NCBI GenBank assembly: GCA_964404285.1
Contig: CAYOJK010000011.1
Span: forward strand, 1 to 64,000
Origin: JBASEY01 sp964404285
Lineage (GTDB): Bacteria; CSSED10-310
Reading direction: 5' to 3'
DNA: 64,000 nt
Positions 1 through 8,972 of the stretch are shown piece by piece. Under the pieces are notes generated by a model. That model did no database searches and was not told the DNA's origin. It saw only the letters and a program-made list of their open reading frames with translations. The translations under genes and the position numbers were made by a program. Position 1 is the first letter of the stretch. Every line of letters begins with the position of its first letter.

Positions 1-56
1 CATGTATTTCTGCCTTACGGGTTTGATATTCAGAAATAAAAGATGGTTCGTTTTGT

Positions 57-140
57 TATTTTTGGAAGTCTGTCCCCTGAAAGTACAGATGTCTGTCCCC
101 AACTAATTCCTAAAGTACAGATGTCTGTCCCCAATTAATT
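57..140. repeat. Dispersed short repeats with GTCTGTCCCC core
   Basis: Three copies of a GTCTGTCCCC core lie at about 68-77, 91-100 and 123-132. The last two belong to near-identical 29-base units starting AAAGTACAGATG at about 79 and 112. A further copy with the longer form GGAAGTCTGTCCCC is at 359-372, and three related copies occur inside the secretion operon near 34.36-34.50 kb. No gene is supported in 1-538; the short reading frames run through repeats. The pattern resembles REP-type dispersed elements, but no transposase is visible, so that assignment is inference. Confidence 0.75.
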
Positions 141-280
141 GATGCCCAAATCCTGGTGACTGGATATTGACTTCGCATCCCGAATGACTGTTTGAACACG
201 ATTCCAAAGATTACAAAAATGGGCAGGATTAGATTCTGAGAAAGAAAAGATCAATGAAATCCTGTTAATCCTTTAATCCC

Positions 281-398
281 GTAATCGTGTTCAGACAATG
301 AAGGATACTGGCGCGCTATGAGCGGCATTCCGCTGACGCGGCATGCGGTTCCTAAAATGGAAGTCTGTCCCCTGTAAGTACGTAATCGTGTTCAGACA
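281..398. repeat. 17-bp direct repeat pair in the leading non-coding stretch
   Basis: The 17-base string GTAATCGTGTTCAGACA occurs at 281-297 and again at 382-398. Between them lies another copy of the GGAAGTCTGTCCCC repeat. This looks like a mosaic of dispersed intergenic repeats, possibly left by insertion or recombination. No function can be read from it. Confidence 0.6.
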
Positions 399-492
399 AA
401 AAAGGACAGGCAAAATGCGTGTCGGATACCAAACCGGCGACAAACTTCATAATAAACTGCTGCCGAAGCTGTGGATAGATAGATAAGATAGA

Positions 493-521
493 TTGACAAA
501 AGCGTTGAATCCATTTAATAG
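493..521 (+). promoter_or_regulatory. Possible sigma-70 promoter upstream of 539
   Basis: A perfect -35 TTGACA (493-498) is followed after 17 bases by a poor -10, TAATAG (516-521). If used, transcription would start only about 10 bases before the ATG at 539, inside or near the AGGAGG ribosome site (about 528-533). The weak -10 keeps this tentative. Confidence 0.3.
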
Positions 522-538
522 TATGGCAGGAGGTCGAA

Positions 539-823
539 ATGGAAACAGTCACTGTCTTCACTACCTATGATGACAGAGAAGCTCAAATCATCAAAAATCT
601 GTTGGCTGAGTATGATATTGAGTGCCAAGTTGTATCCACTATTTCGCACTCCGTTTTTCCATTTACTCACGATCATCGACTGGCAAAAATAAATATTATC
701 GTTACGGAACAGGAGGCGCATCGGGCTGAAGAAATCATTTCAGGATTTCGTGACAGTTCGGAACCCTTCTTTAATGACGAAACGTTTTCGGAGGCTGATG
801 AAAACGATCAAGAGCCGGTCTGA
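539..823 (+). CDS. DUF2007-like small protein
   Basis: A 94-residue protein starting at ATG 539 behind a clear AGGAGG. The N-terminal pattern (TVFTTYDDREAQIIKNLLAE followed by YDIECQV) and the later stretch INIIVTEQEAHRAEEII match the beta-alpha-beta layout of the DUF2007 family, annotated as putative signal-transducing proteins with a ferredoxin-like fold. The tail (residues 75-94) is acidic and probably disordered. There is no signal peptide, so it is cytoplasmic. It lies about 50 bp upstream of pheS on the same strand and could be cotranscribed. Family assignment is by pattern; the molecular role is unknown. Confidence 0.6.
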   Translation: METVTVFTTYDDREAQIIKNLLAEYDIECQVVSTISHSVFPFTHDHRLAKINIIVTEQEAHRAEEIISGFRDSSEPFFNDETFSEADENDQEPV

Positions 824-875
824 TTGTCATCATCACAGTTAAAAAGGGAACAATCTTTCAAGTTTGGAGAGAATG

Positions 876-2426
876 ATGAATCACGAATCACATATCGAAT
901 CGATGCATCCTCTTGAAATTAAAACACTTAGAGCTTTTGGCGCGATGCATGAATTGGGATTGGAGCAACTGGAGAGCGCTACCGGGTTGGATGCGTCCAG
1001 AATACGAAGAGCTTTAGAATGGTTATTGACGAGGGGAGCTTTGGAAGTTGTCGAAGAAATCACGAGACAATTCGTCAAATTGACCGAAGCGGGTCATGCC
1101 TGTGCTGAATCGAAAATCACTGAACTCCGGATAATCGATCAAGCTCTCAAGGGTGCGACATTGAAAGATATGGAGGCATCCGGATTGTTCGATGCAGCGG
1201 AACTCAAACCAGCGATAGGTATTTTAAAATCACGGAATATTTTGAATTTCGGTGAAGGTGGCAGGCTATTGATAGCGGAAAATGCCGACTTACAACCTTA
1301 TCAGCGCCTGCAAAGCCTGGTGGAACGCTGGGTCGGGCGTTTGGAAACGCTACTGGACGATGTTTCAGACGAGGAAAAACCTTTGCTGACTGAGTTAGCG
1401 AAAAAACGTGGCAAAGCGTCACCGCTGTTTCGTATACTGGAGCGCATATTTAGAACGTATCAACTGACCGATACCGGCAAGGCGATTTTAAGCGAAATTC
1501 TTGACAAGGGGTTGACGGGTGAAGAGGTCGGCAGGGTGCTCCCGGAACACTTGAAAGATGGCAAATGGCGTGGATTGACCTATCGAAAATATGCTCTGGA
1601 TTTAGCGCCGCCAAGAATAGTGACGGGAAAACGAAATCCCTATCGGGAGTTTTTGGATTACGTAAAAATAAAGCTTATTTCATTGGGTTTTGAGGAGATG
1701 GTTGGCGACCATGTTGAAACCGAATTCTGGAATATGGACGCATTGTTTGCGCCGCAATTTCACTCTGCGCGAGATATCCATGATGTCTATTTTGTCAAAC
1801 AGCCGACACATGCTGATCACATCGAAGAACCGTATTTCAGCAATGTCGTCGCCGCACATACCGACGGCGGTGAAACCGGTTCGACAGGATGGGGTTATGA
1901 TTTCGATGAACAACGCAGCAGACGCCTGGTCTTGCGATCGCAGGGAACCGCCTTGTCCGCCCGCACGCTCAGCCGAGCCTCTGTCCCGGGAAAATACTTC
2001 GGTATGGCCAGATGCTTTCGATACGATAGCGTCGACGCAACTCATGCACCGGATTTTTTCCAGGTTGAGGGCATCACTTTGGCTCCGGAAAATAACTTCC
2101 AAACTCTGTTGGGATTACTCAAACTTTTTGCAGTGGAACTGGCTAAAGCGGATGAAATTCTGTTTACACCGGGATATTTTCCGTTTACGGAACCCAGTGT
2201 CGAAGCCCATATCAAACATAAAAAACTTGGCTGGATCGAAATGGGCGGCGCGGGGATTTTTCGGCCGGAGGTTACTCAGCCTCAGGGAGTCGATGTTCCG
2301 GTGATCGCCTGGGGTCTGGGCCTGGATAGAATGGCAATGGTTGCCATGGGTATTAACGATATTCGAGGTCTGTTTGCGACGGATTTGAATAAAGTGCGCC
2401 AGACAAGGGCCTCGTTTGAAAGATAA
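876..2426 (+). CDS. pheS: Phenylalanyl-tRNA synthetase alpha subunit, archaeal/eukaryal type
   Basis: Class II aminoacyl-tRNA synthetase alpha chain, which charges tRNA-Phe as an alpha2-beta2 enzyme with PheT. The 516-residue form has an N-terminal winged-helix-like part (HPLEIKTLRAFGAMHELGLE) and a catalytic core with motif 2 (FRYDSVDATHAPDFFQVEG) and motif 3 (GLGLDRMAMVAMGINDIRGLF). Bacterial PheS is usually about 330-350 residues; this length and the ATHAPDFFQVEG signature are those of the archaeal/eukaryal subfamily. The open frame extends to TTG 864, but the GGAG at 866-869 sits correctly for ATG 876. PheT follows after 19 bases, indicating an operon. The function is certain; the subfamily is nearly so. 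Confidence 0.95.
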   Translation: MNHESHIESMHPLEIKTLRAFGAMHELGLEQLESATGLDASRIRRALEWLLTRGALEVVEEITRQFVKLTEAGHACAESKITELRIIDQALKGATLKDMEASGLFDAAELKPAIGILKSRNILNFGEGGRLLIAENADLQPYQRLQSLVERWVGRLETLLDDVSDEEKPLLTELAKKRGKASPLFRILERIFRTYQLTDTGKAILSEILDKGLTGEEVGRVLPEHLKDGKWRGLTYRKYALDLAPPRIVTGKRNPYREFLDYVKIKLISLGFEEMVGDHVETEFWNMDALFAPQFHSARDIHDVYFVKQPTHADHIEEPYFSNVVAAHTDGGETGSTGWGYDFDEQRSRRLVLRSQGTALSARTLSRASVPGKYFGMARCFRYDSVDATHAPDFFQVEGITLAPENNFQTLLGLLKLFAVELAKADEILFTPGYFPFTEPSVEAHIKHKKLGWIEMGGAGIFRPEVTQPQGVDVPVIAWGLGLDRMAMVAMGINDIRGLFATDLNKVRQTRASFER

Positions 2427-2445
2427 TATAAAGGGAGCCTGACTT

Positions 2446-4161
2446 ATGCCTACCATTACCTGTAAATTAAAAGACCTAAATCAATTGGCTACCACTCAGT
2501 TGACTGCGGCGGAGCTGGAAAAAGCGATTCTTTATGCCAAAGGTGAAATCAAAGAGTATGATCCGGTATCCGATGAAGTGAAAATCGAATTGCAGGATAC
2601 CAATCGACCCGATTTGTGGACTGTCGAAGGAATCGCCAGGCAACTGCGATATGTCATGAAACACACCGGTAATACCTATCCATGGACAGGGGCTATGCCG
2701 ATTATTGGAGATATGACCATCGATAAGACGCTGGATTATCGACCTTTTGCCGGAGCGATTATCGCTAAAAACGTCGATGTAACCAATGATTTTTTGATTG
2801 GATTGATCCAAACTCAGGAAAAATTGGCTAACGGACTCGGCAGAAATCGGTCCAGTCTTTCCATCGGTATCTATGATCTGGACCAGGTCACGTTTCCTGT
2901 TCATTACAAAGCCGTCGGACGACGGGAGATTTCGTTTGTGCCGCTTGAAATGGATCGCCCTCTGACACCGGATGAGATTTTAAAACTCCATCCCAAAGGC
3001 TTGGAATACGCGCATATTTTGGAAGGCCGTTCCGTTGTTCCGATGCTGGTCGATGATTCGGGTGAGGTCATGTCGTTTCCGCCTATTATCAACTCACGCA
3101 CGTCAGGTGAAGTTCATACGGGTAAACGGAATCTGTTTGTCGAGGCGACAGGAACGTCCTTTATGCAGCTTGTCATGGCCTTGAATATTTTTGCAGCGGA
3201 TATGTTCGACAGAGGCGCCGAGATTTGTGGGGTCAGAGTACATTACGATATCGATACGCCTTTAGGTCGTGAAGTCGTGATGCCGATAAACCATGTCAGG
3301 CGCAATACCGTTGACACTAAAATGGTTAAAAGATGGTTGGGCAGGAGTTTTTCTGTCCAAGAAATGGAAAAAACGCTTCAAAATTATGGATATACTGTTC
3401 AAAAAACAGACACGAAAAATCAATCTGTTACCGTTGCAATGCCGGCCTGGAGACAGGATTTGCTTCACCCTGTCGATATCATGGAGGACCTGGCGATTGC
3501 TGTTGGATACGATTCGTTTACGCCGGAGATGCCGGGCTATTTTACGGTCGGCAAGATTTCGCCGAGAACGGTGTTTGAAGACCGTATCAGAGACATCATT
3601 TTGTCATTCGGATATGAGGAGATCATTTCGAATATTTTATGTGCGAAGGATGAGTTCACTGACTATGTGCGTGAACCTGACCGACAAATTGTCGAGATCG
3701 ACAACCCGATGAATATCAATTATGCCGCATTACGGGACATGATATTACCATCGCTTTTACGGGTTGAACGCGATTCTTCTCAGGCCCCGTATCCGCATCG
3801 GTTGTTTGAAACCGGTGAGGTTACTGTGTTGGACGACAAAACGGTGACGGGCTGCGCGACACGACGGCGCCTGGCCGTGCTGATCGCCGACAGAGAAGCG
3901 GAATTTGCTCATTGCCATTCCTGTTTAGAGTCATTGTTGTTCAATTTAGAGTTGTCATCAGTGTTGGTTCAGCAGGATCGGCCCATGTTTCTGCCGGGAC
4001 GAGCCGCTAAGGTGATGGTATCTGGAAAAGAGATAGGGTGGATTGGTGAAGTTCATCCTGAGGCGCTGGACAGGTTTGGAATCCTGATGCCCTGTGCCGC
4101 ATTTGAAATTGACTTGGATCTGTTGCGGGAGCAAGTTGACGCTAACAAAGATATTCTGTAA
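2446..4161 (+). CDS. pheT: Phenylalanyl-tRNA synthetase beta subunit, archaeal/eukaryal type
   Basis: Beta chain of phenylalanyl-tRNA synthetase, 571 residues. Bacterial PheT is about 800 residues with an N-terminal tRNA-binding (EMAP-like) domain and a C-terminal anticodon-binding domain. Both are absent here, as in archaeal/eukaryal beta chains. Visible modules are an N-terminal domain (NRPDLWTVEGIARQLRY), the B3/B4 editing domain in the middle, a B5 domain around 270-350 and a catalytic-like fold from about 370 (DLLHPVDIMEDLAIAVGYD just before). The start is ATG 2446 behind AAGGGAG. It forms a complex with the upstream PheS. Confidence 0.95.
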   Translation: MPTITCKLKDLNQLATTQLTAAELEKAILYAKGEIKEYDPVSDEVKIELQDTNRPDLWTVEGIARQLRYVMKHTGNTYPWTGAMPIIGDMTIDKTLDYRPFAGAIIAKNVDVTNDFLIGLIQTQEKLANGLGRNRSSLSIGIYDLDQVTFPVHYKAVGRREISFVPLEMDRPLTPDEILKLHPKGLEYAHILEGRSVVPMLVDDSGEVMSFPPIINSRTSGEVHTGKRNLFVEATGTSFMQLVMALNIFAADMFDRGAEICGVRVHYDIDTPLGREVVMPINHVRRNTVDTKMVKRWLGRSFSVQEMEKTLQNYGYTVQKTDTKNQSVTVAMPAWRQDLLHPVDIMEDLAIAVGYDSFTPEMPGYFTVGKISPRTVFEDRIRDIILSFGYEEIISNILCAKDEFTDYVREPDRQIVEIDNPMNINYAALRDMILPSLLRVERDSSQAPYPHRLFETGEVTVLDDKTVTGCATRRRLAVLIADREAEFAHCHSCLESLLFNLELSSVLVQQDRPMFLPGRAAKVMVSGKEIGWIGEVHPEALDRFGILMPCAAFEIDLDLLREQVDANKDIL

Positions 4162-4228
4162 CTTCTGCCACCATATTTAGTCATAAGCATAAAATACTCA
4201 TTTTGGGTGTTTGAGCTAGGAGGCGCTT

Positions 4229-4663
4229 ATGGAATTCAAGGTGGTTTTTCCAGAACAAAAAACAAATAGTCACAAGGTCAACGTGCAATTTACGGATTTC
4301 GAAGTCAAAACAGATCAGTCGAAATCATACGGTGGCGAAAATACGCAGCCGGCTCCATATCTGATGTTTCTGTCATCGATTGCATCCTGTTCAGGCTGGT
4401 TTTTATTGCGGTTTTTGGAGGCTAGAAATATTCCTCTCGATGGTATCGAACTGGTCATGAATACGGTGACGGACAAAGAGACCAAACAATTGACCGATAT
4501 TATCTTGAGTTTAAAGTTGCCGGAATCTTTTCCCGCCAAATACTACAATGCTGTTTTAGCTTCTGTTCAGCAGTGTTCTGTCAGCAAAACGATATTATCG
4601 CCGCCGCGGTTAGGCACTGAAGTTGTCGTCAATGACGCAGTAGTGAAACAAAAGTCATCGTAA
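4229..4663 (+). CDS. OsmC/Ohr-family protein
   Basis: A 144-residue protein starting at ATG 4229 behind AGGAGG (4218-4223). The two redox cysteines typical of OsmC/Ohr proteins are visible in SSIASCSGWFLL (about residue 53) and SVQQCSVSKTI (about residue 112), with the usual spacing of roughly 60 residues. Family members reduce organic or fatty-acid hydroperoxides, or have unknown roles (YhfA-like subgroup). No signal peptide is present, so it acts in the cytoplasm. It follows pheT by 67 bases and converges with the ApbE gene. The subgroup and the substrate cannot be fixed. Confidence 0.8.
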   Translation: MEFKVVFPEQKTNSHKVNVQFTDFEVKTDQSKSYGGENTQPAPYLMFLSSIASCSGWFLLRFLEARNIPLDGIELVMNTVTDKETKQLTDIILSLKLPESFPAKYYNAVLASVQQCSVSKTILSPPRLGTEVVVNDAVVKQKSS

Positions 4664-4761
4664 CCGCCCGATTTTCATCGTTCTCGTCTAGGCCATTCAG
4701 TTCAACAAGCCTCAAAATTCACCGATAAAAGTAATCGTTTTTTTCCAAACAGCTTTTGGCG

Positions 4762-5880
4762 CTATATCGAGCGGGTCTGTTTCAGGCGGTCCTGAAGGCC
4801 ATCACTGACGACCCAGGTTCCGTCACGTCGAATTAAAACCATTTCCGTTTGCGGCCTGGATTTGATCAGTTCGATACCTTTTTCTACGCCCATCACAAAC
4901 ACAGCAGTTGCAAGCGCATCAGCCATTGCTCCAGAAGGGTCCACGATAGTCACACTGACAATCTCATTCGCAACAGGATAACCGGTTTTCGGATCGATGA
5001 TATGGCAATAACGCCGCCCATCGATCTCAAAATAGCGTTCGTAAGTTCCCGAGGTGACGACTGCGCCTTTTTGGATGGATAAAGATCCCCACAAGGCGCT
5101 TCTATCAGAAGAAAACGGGTCACGGATACCGACGACACAATCATCGTTTTTGGTAAAACTTCTGACATACATGTCTCCTGAAAGATCCACAATCAATTTT
5201 TTTAAACCGGATTTTTCTTTCGGTGACAGGGAATTGACAATTTGATCGTTCAGCCACTCGGCAAACAGACCTTTGGCGATGCCGCCGACATCCAATACAA
5301 AACCGGACTCGGATTCATTATCCGTTACGGGATCGTGTGTTTTTACCTGAATAGATCGATTTGCTTCGTCAAAAACCAGGCTCTCGAAGCCCGTAAAAGA
5401 CAATGCTTTTTGCATAGTGTCACTATCCGGTAACTCTCCTTTTTTTTCAGCCTCTTTCCATAGACGGACCACCGGTCCGATAGTGACATCGAAGGCGCCA
5501 TCGGTGATTGTTTCAGCTTCCAGAGCGGCTTGAAGAGCCTGCCAACCCTTCTCAGTCAAATGCACCGGTGAACCTTTTGTTTTATGCAATTGATTGACCA
5601 CGCTCGATTCCCGATACATGGAAAGCTCCGCTTCCCATTCTTTAACTGACTGCGCAGCTTCATCCGTCACGCGTTGAAGCGCCGTATCGCGCAAACCGAC
5701 AGCGATGATGTTGACCGGAATGCCTCCCATTGCATAAAACGTTTTTATCAATTTGGGTGATTCACATGACACCAAGCCTATGATCGATGCCATCAGCGCT
5801 AAAACGGTCATAACGTGTCTGAATGAAACACATTTATTAAATGAGGCACAAGAGCGGGTATTCAATATTTTCTGCGGCAT
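4762..5880 (-). CDS. apbE: FAD:protein FMN transferase (ApbE), lipoprotein
   Basis: ApbE attaches FMN covalently to threonine of target flavoproteins such as Nqr/Rnf subunits, in the periplasm. The 372-residue protein starts at ATG 5880 because a GGAGG lies 5 bases upstream; the longer frame adds 8 residues. A signal with lipobox LVSC predicts a lipid anchor. Family motifs are DGAFDVTIGPVVRLW, LDVGGIAKGLFAEWL, the ERYFEIDGRRYCHIIDPKTG region and ADALATAVFVMG, where the Asp/Thr pair binds metal and FAD. No Rnf or Nqr genes lie in the window, so its target is elsewhere. It is divergent from tldD. Confidence 0.93.
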   Translation of the reverse strand: MPQKILNTRSCASFNKCVSFRHVMTVLALMASIIGLVSCESPKLIKTFYAMGGIPVNIIAVGLRDTALQRVTDEAAQSVKEWEAELSMYRESSVVNQLHKTKGSPVHLTEKGWQALQAALEAETITDGAFDVTIGPVVRLWKEAEKKGELPDSDTMQKALSFTGFESLVFDEANRSIQVKTHDPVTDNESESGFVLDVGGIAKGLFAEWLNDQIVNSLSPKEKSGLKKLIVDLSGDMYVRSFTKNDDCVVGIRDPFSSDRSALWGSLSIQKGAVVTSGTYERYFEIDGRRYCHIIDPKTGYPVANEIVSVTIVDPSGAMADALATAVFVMGVEKGIELIKSRPQTEMVLIRRDGTWVVSDGLQDRLKQTRSI

Positions 5881-5907
5881 GATTTCCTCCAACGAAAGCG
5901 CCATCCG

Positions 5908-5936
5908 TTGACAAAGGTTTAATGAAACATAACAAT
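5908..5936 (+). promoter_or_regulatory. Possible sigma-70 promoter for the tldD operon
   Basis: TTGACA (5908-5913), 17 bases, then AACAAT (5931-5936). The predicted start of transcription would lie a few bases before the tldD ATG at 5946, and no Shine-Dalgarno sequence is seen upstream of that ATG, so the message might be leaderless. The -10 matches consensus at four of six positions. Confidence 0.4.
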
Positions 5937-5945
5937 TAGCATGTT

Positions 5946-7433
5946 ATGGATCAAAATAACTCAGCGCAAATAATTATAGAAGAAGTTTTAAATGGAATAC
6001 CACCGGGTTCGATTGATTATTGTGATGTACGCGTCACGAATGATCTGTTATTGAGCTATAGTGGCAATCAAAAGCATCCGGAAATCGATTCGGAAAGACG
6101 AAAAGACAGTGGGTTTGGCGTCAGGGTACTGAAAAATGGAGCCTGGGGATATGCGGCCTCTTCATCGATTTCTATCCCAGAAGCTCATCGGGTTCTTAAA
6201 AAGGCCATTGAACTGGCCGATGCGTCGTCAAAGTTGCTTGAGCGATGGGTGGTGTTTAAAAGACGCAAAGCGATACGGGCAACTTGGAAGCCTCGGATGG
6301 TTGTTGATCCTTTCACTGTTTCTGATCAGGAAAAAGCGTATATTCTTAAAGATGCTCTGCGAATCGCCGGTTCGGTAAAAGGAGTCACCGCGGTTTCCGG
6401 GTATATGGCGTTTCATCGTGCCAGTTGCTGGTTCGGATCGACGGAGGGTAGCCGAATATTTCAGCAAATCACGATGCCCTCCATTGAAATGGTGATAATG
6501 GCTGGAGAAAATCACGATATTCAAAGCCGTTCATGGCCGTCATCTCATGGAGGGTTTGCCTGTACGGGTGGACTGGAAAAGCTGCGGAGCATCATTGTGG
6601 CATCGGAAATCGAGAAGGCCGCTGAAGAGGCGGTTATGTTGACACATGCGCCGCCGTGTCCCGATGGAGTGTTTACTGTGGTGCTGGCTCCGGATCAGAT
6701 GGGTTTGCAGATTCATGAGAGTATCGGGCATCCGCTGGAACTGGATCGGGTATTTGGTGTCGAGGCAAATTTTTCCGGTACTAGCTTCGCTCAGCCTAAC
6801 CTGTTGAATAGGCTTCAAATTGGATCAGAACATATCAACGTAACTACAGATCCCACAGAAGAAAGCGTTCTGGCAGGCTACGGTTACGATGATGACGGCA
6901 TGCCGGCCCGTTCTGTCCCTTTGATTCAAAAGGGCATGCTTGTCGGCTATTTGTCAAGCCGGGAGACAGCCGGCCGTCTTGGGCTGACATCGAGCGGTAA
7001 CAATCGTGCGGCTGGTTGGCGGCATTTTCCAATCAACCGGATGTCCAACACGCGATTGGAACCGGGTCGTTTTTCATGGGATGACCTGCTGGCAGGAATT
7101 GACAAGGGTTTATACATGCAGACCAATCGGAGTTGGACGATCGATGATCGTCGAGAAACCTTTCGGTTCGAATGTGAGATCGCCCGGGAAATTTCGGGTG
7201 GAAAACTCGGTAAAGTGTATCGAAACCCCGTTTATTCCGGTCGAACCCTCAACTTTTGGCGTTCCTGTGATGCAGTCGGTAACGCATCCCTTTATCAAAA
7301 CTGGGGCACATCGTCATGTGGCAAGGGCGAACCGGCACAGAGTATTCATACCAGTCAAGGGTCGCCGCCTGCACGATTTCACAACGTGTCGGTCACGTCG
7401 GCACAGCCGACAAAAGGGCATCCTCATGGTTGA
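5946..7433 (+). CDS. tldD: Metalloprotease TldD
   Basis: TldD is the zinc-bearing subunit of the TldD/TldE protease, which degrades or trims small peptides such as microcin precursors and the antitoxin CcdA in E. coli. The 495-residue protein carries the metal motif HESIGHPLELD (HExxxH) and the C-terminal cysteine context NWGTSSCGKGEPAQ, which supplies a further zinc ligand. The start is ATG 5946; no ribosome site is obvious. The gene overlaps tldE by 8 bases, consistent with an obligate pair. In a proteolytic organism it fits intracellular peptide turnover. Confidence 0.93.
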   Translation: MDQNNSAQIIIEEVLNGIPPGSIDYCDVRVTNDLLLSYSGNQKHPEIDSERRKDSGFGVRVLKNGAWGYAASSSISIPEAHRVLKKAIELADASSKLLERWVVFKRRKAIRATWKPRMVVDPFTVSDQEKAYILKDALRIAGSVKGVTAVSGYMAFHRASCWFGSTEGSRIFQQITMPSIEMVIMAGENHDIQSRSWPSSHGGFACTGGLEKLRSIIVASEIEKAAEEAVMLTHAPPCPDGVFTVVLAPDQMGLQIHESIGHPLELDRVFGVEANFSGTSFAQPNLLNRLQIGSEHINVTTDPTEESVLAGYGYDDDGMPARSVPLIQKGMLVGYLSSRETAGRLGLTSSGNNRAAGWRHFPINRMSNTRLEPGRFSWDDLLAGIDKGLYMQTNRSWTIDDRRETFRFECEIAREISGGKLGKVYRNPVYSGRTLNFWRSCDAVGNASLYQNWGTSSCGKGEPAQSIHTSQGSPPARFHNVSVTSAQPTKGHPHG

Positions 7434-8745
7434 ATCGATTCTTCAGACAATTCTTGAACGGGTGCCTGAACGCTTCCAAGCGATGGTAATACAGGAAAAA
7501 ACCGAAACTGCTGTGACGCGTTTAGCGGAAAATGCGATTCAAGCTAACACGATGGTCATTCAACATGAGATTTGGTTACGAGTATTTCGTGATAATCGTG
7601 TCGGACTCGGATTTGGCGCTCCTCAGGATGCTCAGGATATCGACAGGTTGATTGCCGAAGCGATTCAATCGTGGGAAAACAATAAACAGGAATCACCACT
7701 CAAACCAGTCAATGAAATACCGATGCGGTTTACGCCTGTCAGCGATCCGGCTATCGAAAATCAATCCCCGGCAGAGCGGGTTCGGCTGCTGACACGAGCC
7801 GTCTCAGTTGTTCGGGATCACGGCATGGTTTACACGGGCGCGTTCAGCACAGAAAAGACGACTCGATCGATAGCGGGTTCAACCGGTCTTCAGGCGTCTG
7901 CTTCCGGCACTATGATCGATGTGTCTTGCACCGTTTCGCATTCGGATGCAGCCAGTGGGTGGGCGCGAGATTTCGGCGCGGGAGCAGCGGATGTCGATGT
8001 GGTTTCGTTGGCGGTGACTGCGGGAAGCAAGGCAATGAACAGCAGAAACAAGAAAGCTTTGAAGCCGGGTAAGTATACGGTGATCCTTGAGCCGGCAGCG
8101 GTTGGATCGATGCTGCTATTTTTAGGTTTTTTATCGTTTGGCGGCAGTACATTCAATCGTGGAACAAGTTTTCTGGCAGGCAAAATCGGTCAAAAAGTAA
8201 TGGCTGATCAACTATCGATTTCTGATGAGTCCACTGATCCAAGATGTTGTGGATGGCCGTTTGATTACGAAGGCACGCCGACTCAAACGGTGAAATTGAT
8301 TGAAAAGGGCGTTGCACGAGGCGTCGTTCACGATGTCAGCACGGCTGCTGTTGCAGGAACGCATTCGACTGGGCATGCGTTGACGCCGGGCAATTCGTTC
8401 GGACCTTATCCCAGGTGCCTTAAAATGGAAGCGGGACAAACTTTGCTGAAAGATCTAGTGAGATCTGCAGGTAAAAGTCTTTTGGTAACCAGACTCTGGT
8501 ATATCAATTATGCGAATCCAATGCAGACGATGATCACCGGTTCAACCCGCGATGGCACATTTTTGATCGAAAATGGATCTATACGGCATGCTGTGCAGGA
8601 TATGCGATTTGTTGAAAGTATTTTAGATGCATTCAATCGATCGGTATTACTGTCCAAAGAGCGTTCGTATGTGCGTCAATTTGGATCGACGCTCTGTGTG
8701 CCGTGGATGGTTATTCCGGATTTTACGTTTACGGAGACGATATGA
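7426..8745 (+). CDS. tldE: TldE/PmbA, non-catalytic partner of TldD
   Basis: A 439-residue member of the U62 family that pairs with TldD. It lacks the HExxxH motif, as expected for TldE/PmbA. The region LEPAAVGSMLLFLGFLSFGGSTFNRGTSFLAGKIG is typical of the family. The upstream open frame reaches 7006, but ATG 7426 with AAAAGGG upstream and an 8-base overlap with tldD is the natural start. The stop overlaps the next gene as ATGA. Substrates are unknown here. Confidence 0.9.
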   Translation: MVESILQTILERVPERFQAMVIQEKTETAVTRLAENAIQANTMVIQHEIWLRVFRDNRVGLGFGAPQDAQDIDRLIAEAIQSWENNKQESPLKPVNEIPMRFTPVSDPAIENQSPAERVRLLTRAVSVVRDHGMVYTGAFSTEKTTRSIAGSTGLQASASGTMIDVSCTVSHSDAASGWARDFGAGAADVDVVSLAVTAGSKAMNSRNKKALKPGKYTVILEPAAVGSMLLFLGFLSFGGSTFNRGTSFLAGKIGQKVMADQLSISDESTDPRCCGWPFDYEGTPTQTVKLIEKGVARGVVHDVSTAAVAGTHSTGHALTPGNSFGPYPRCLKMEAGQTLLKDLVRSAGKSLLVTRLWYINYANPMQTMITGSTRDGTFLIENGSIRHAVQDMRFVESILDAFNRSVLLSKERSYVRQFGSTLCVPWMVIPDFTFTETI

Positions 8746-8972
8746 AACGTCGGACATTTATCAAAGGTTTACTTGGTGTCAGCTCGCTGTTGGCAGTTTG
8801 GAACCCGCTGCGTAGCGCCCAAACATCAGGAAAATCATTAGGCAAGAAGCATCATGCCACGGGGTTTATCCTGACGGGTCGGGCAAGTGGTTGTTCCAGT
8901 CCGTTTCAAAATGAGGACGGCCATGTCAATTTCGAAAAAGGCCTGATTGAATTGGAGTTCAGACATTCATGA
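8742..8972 (+). CDS. Small Tat-signal protein of unknown function
   Basis: A 76-residue protein beginning MKRRTFIKGLLGVSSLLAVW, a twin-arginine motif (RRxFIK) followed by a hydrophobic stretch. This predicts export of a folded or cofactor-bearing protein. The mature part is short, with a His-His pair and a single Cys (GRASGCSSP). It resembles nothing I recognise. It is locked into an operon: ATGA overlap with tldE upstream and ATGA overlap with resB downstream, with GGAG in front of its ATG. It may be an accessory to the cytochrome c maturation genes that follow, or a proteolysis substrate of TldDE; both are guesses. Confidence 0.65.
   Translation: MKRRTFIKGLLGVSSLLAVWNPLRSAQTSGKSLGKKHHATGFILTGRASGCSSPFQNEDGHVNFEKGLIELEFRHS

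Noticed and set aside
1690..2304. 204-codon frame within pheS in another frame
   Set aside because: Shadow of a certain gene; pheS motifs 2 and 3 lie over the same bases.
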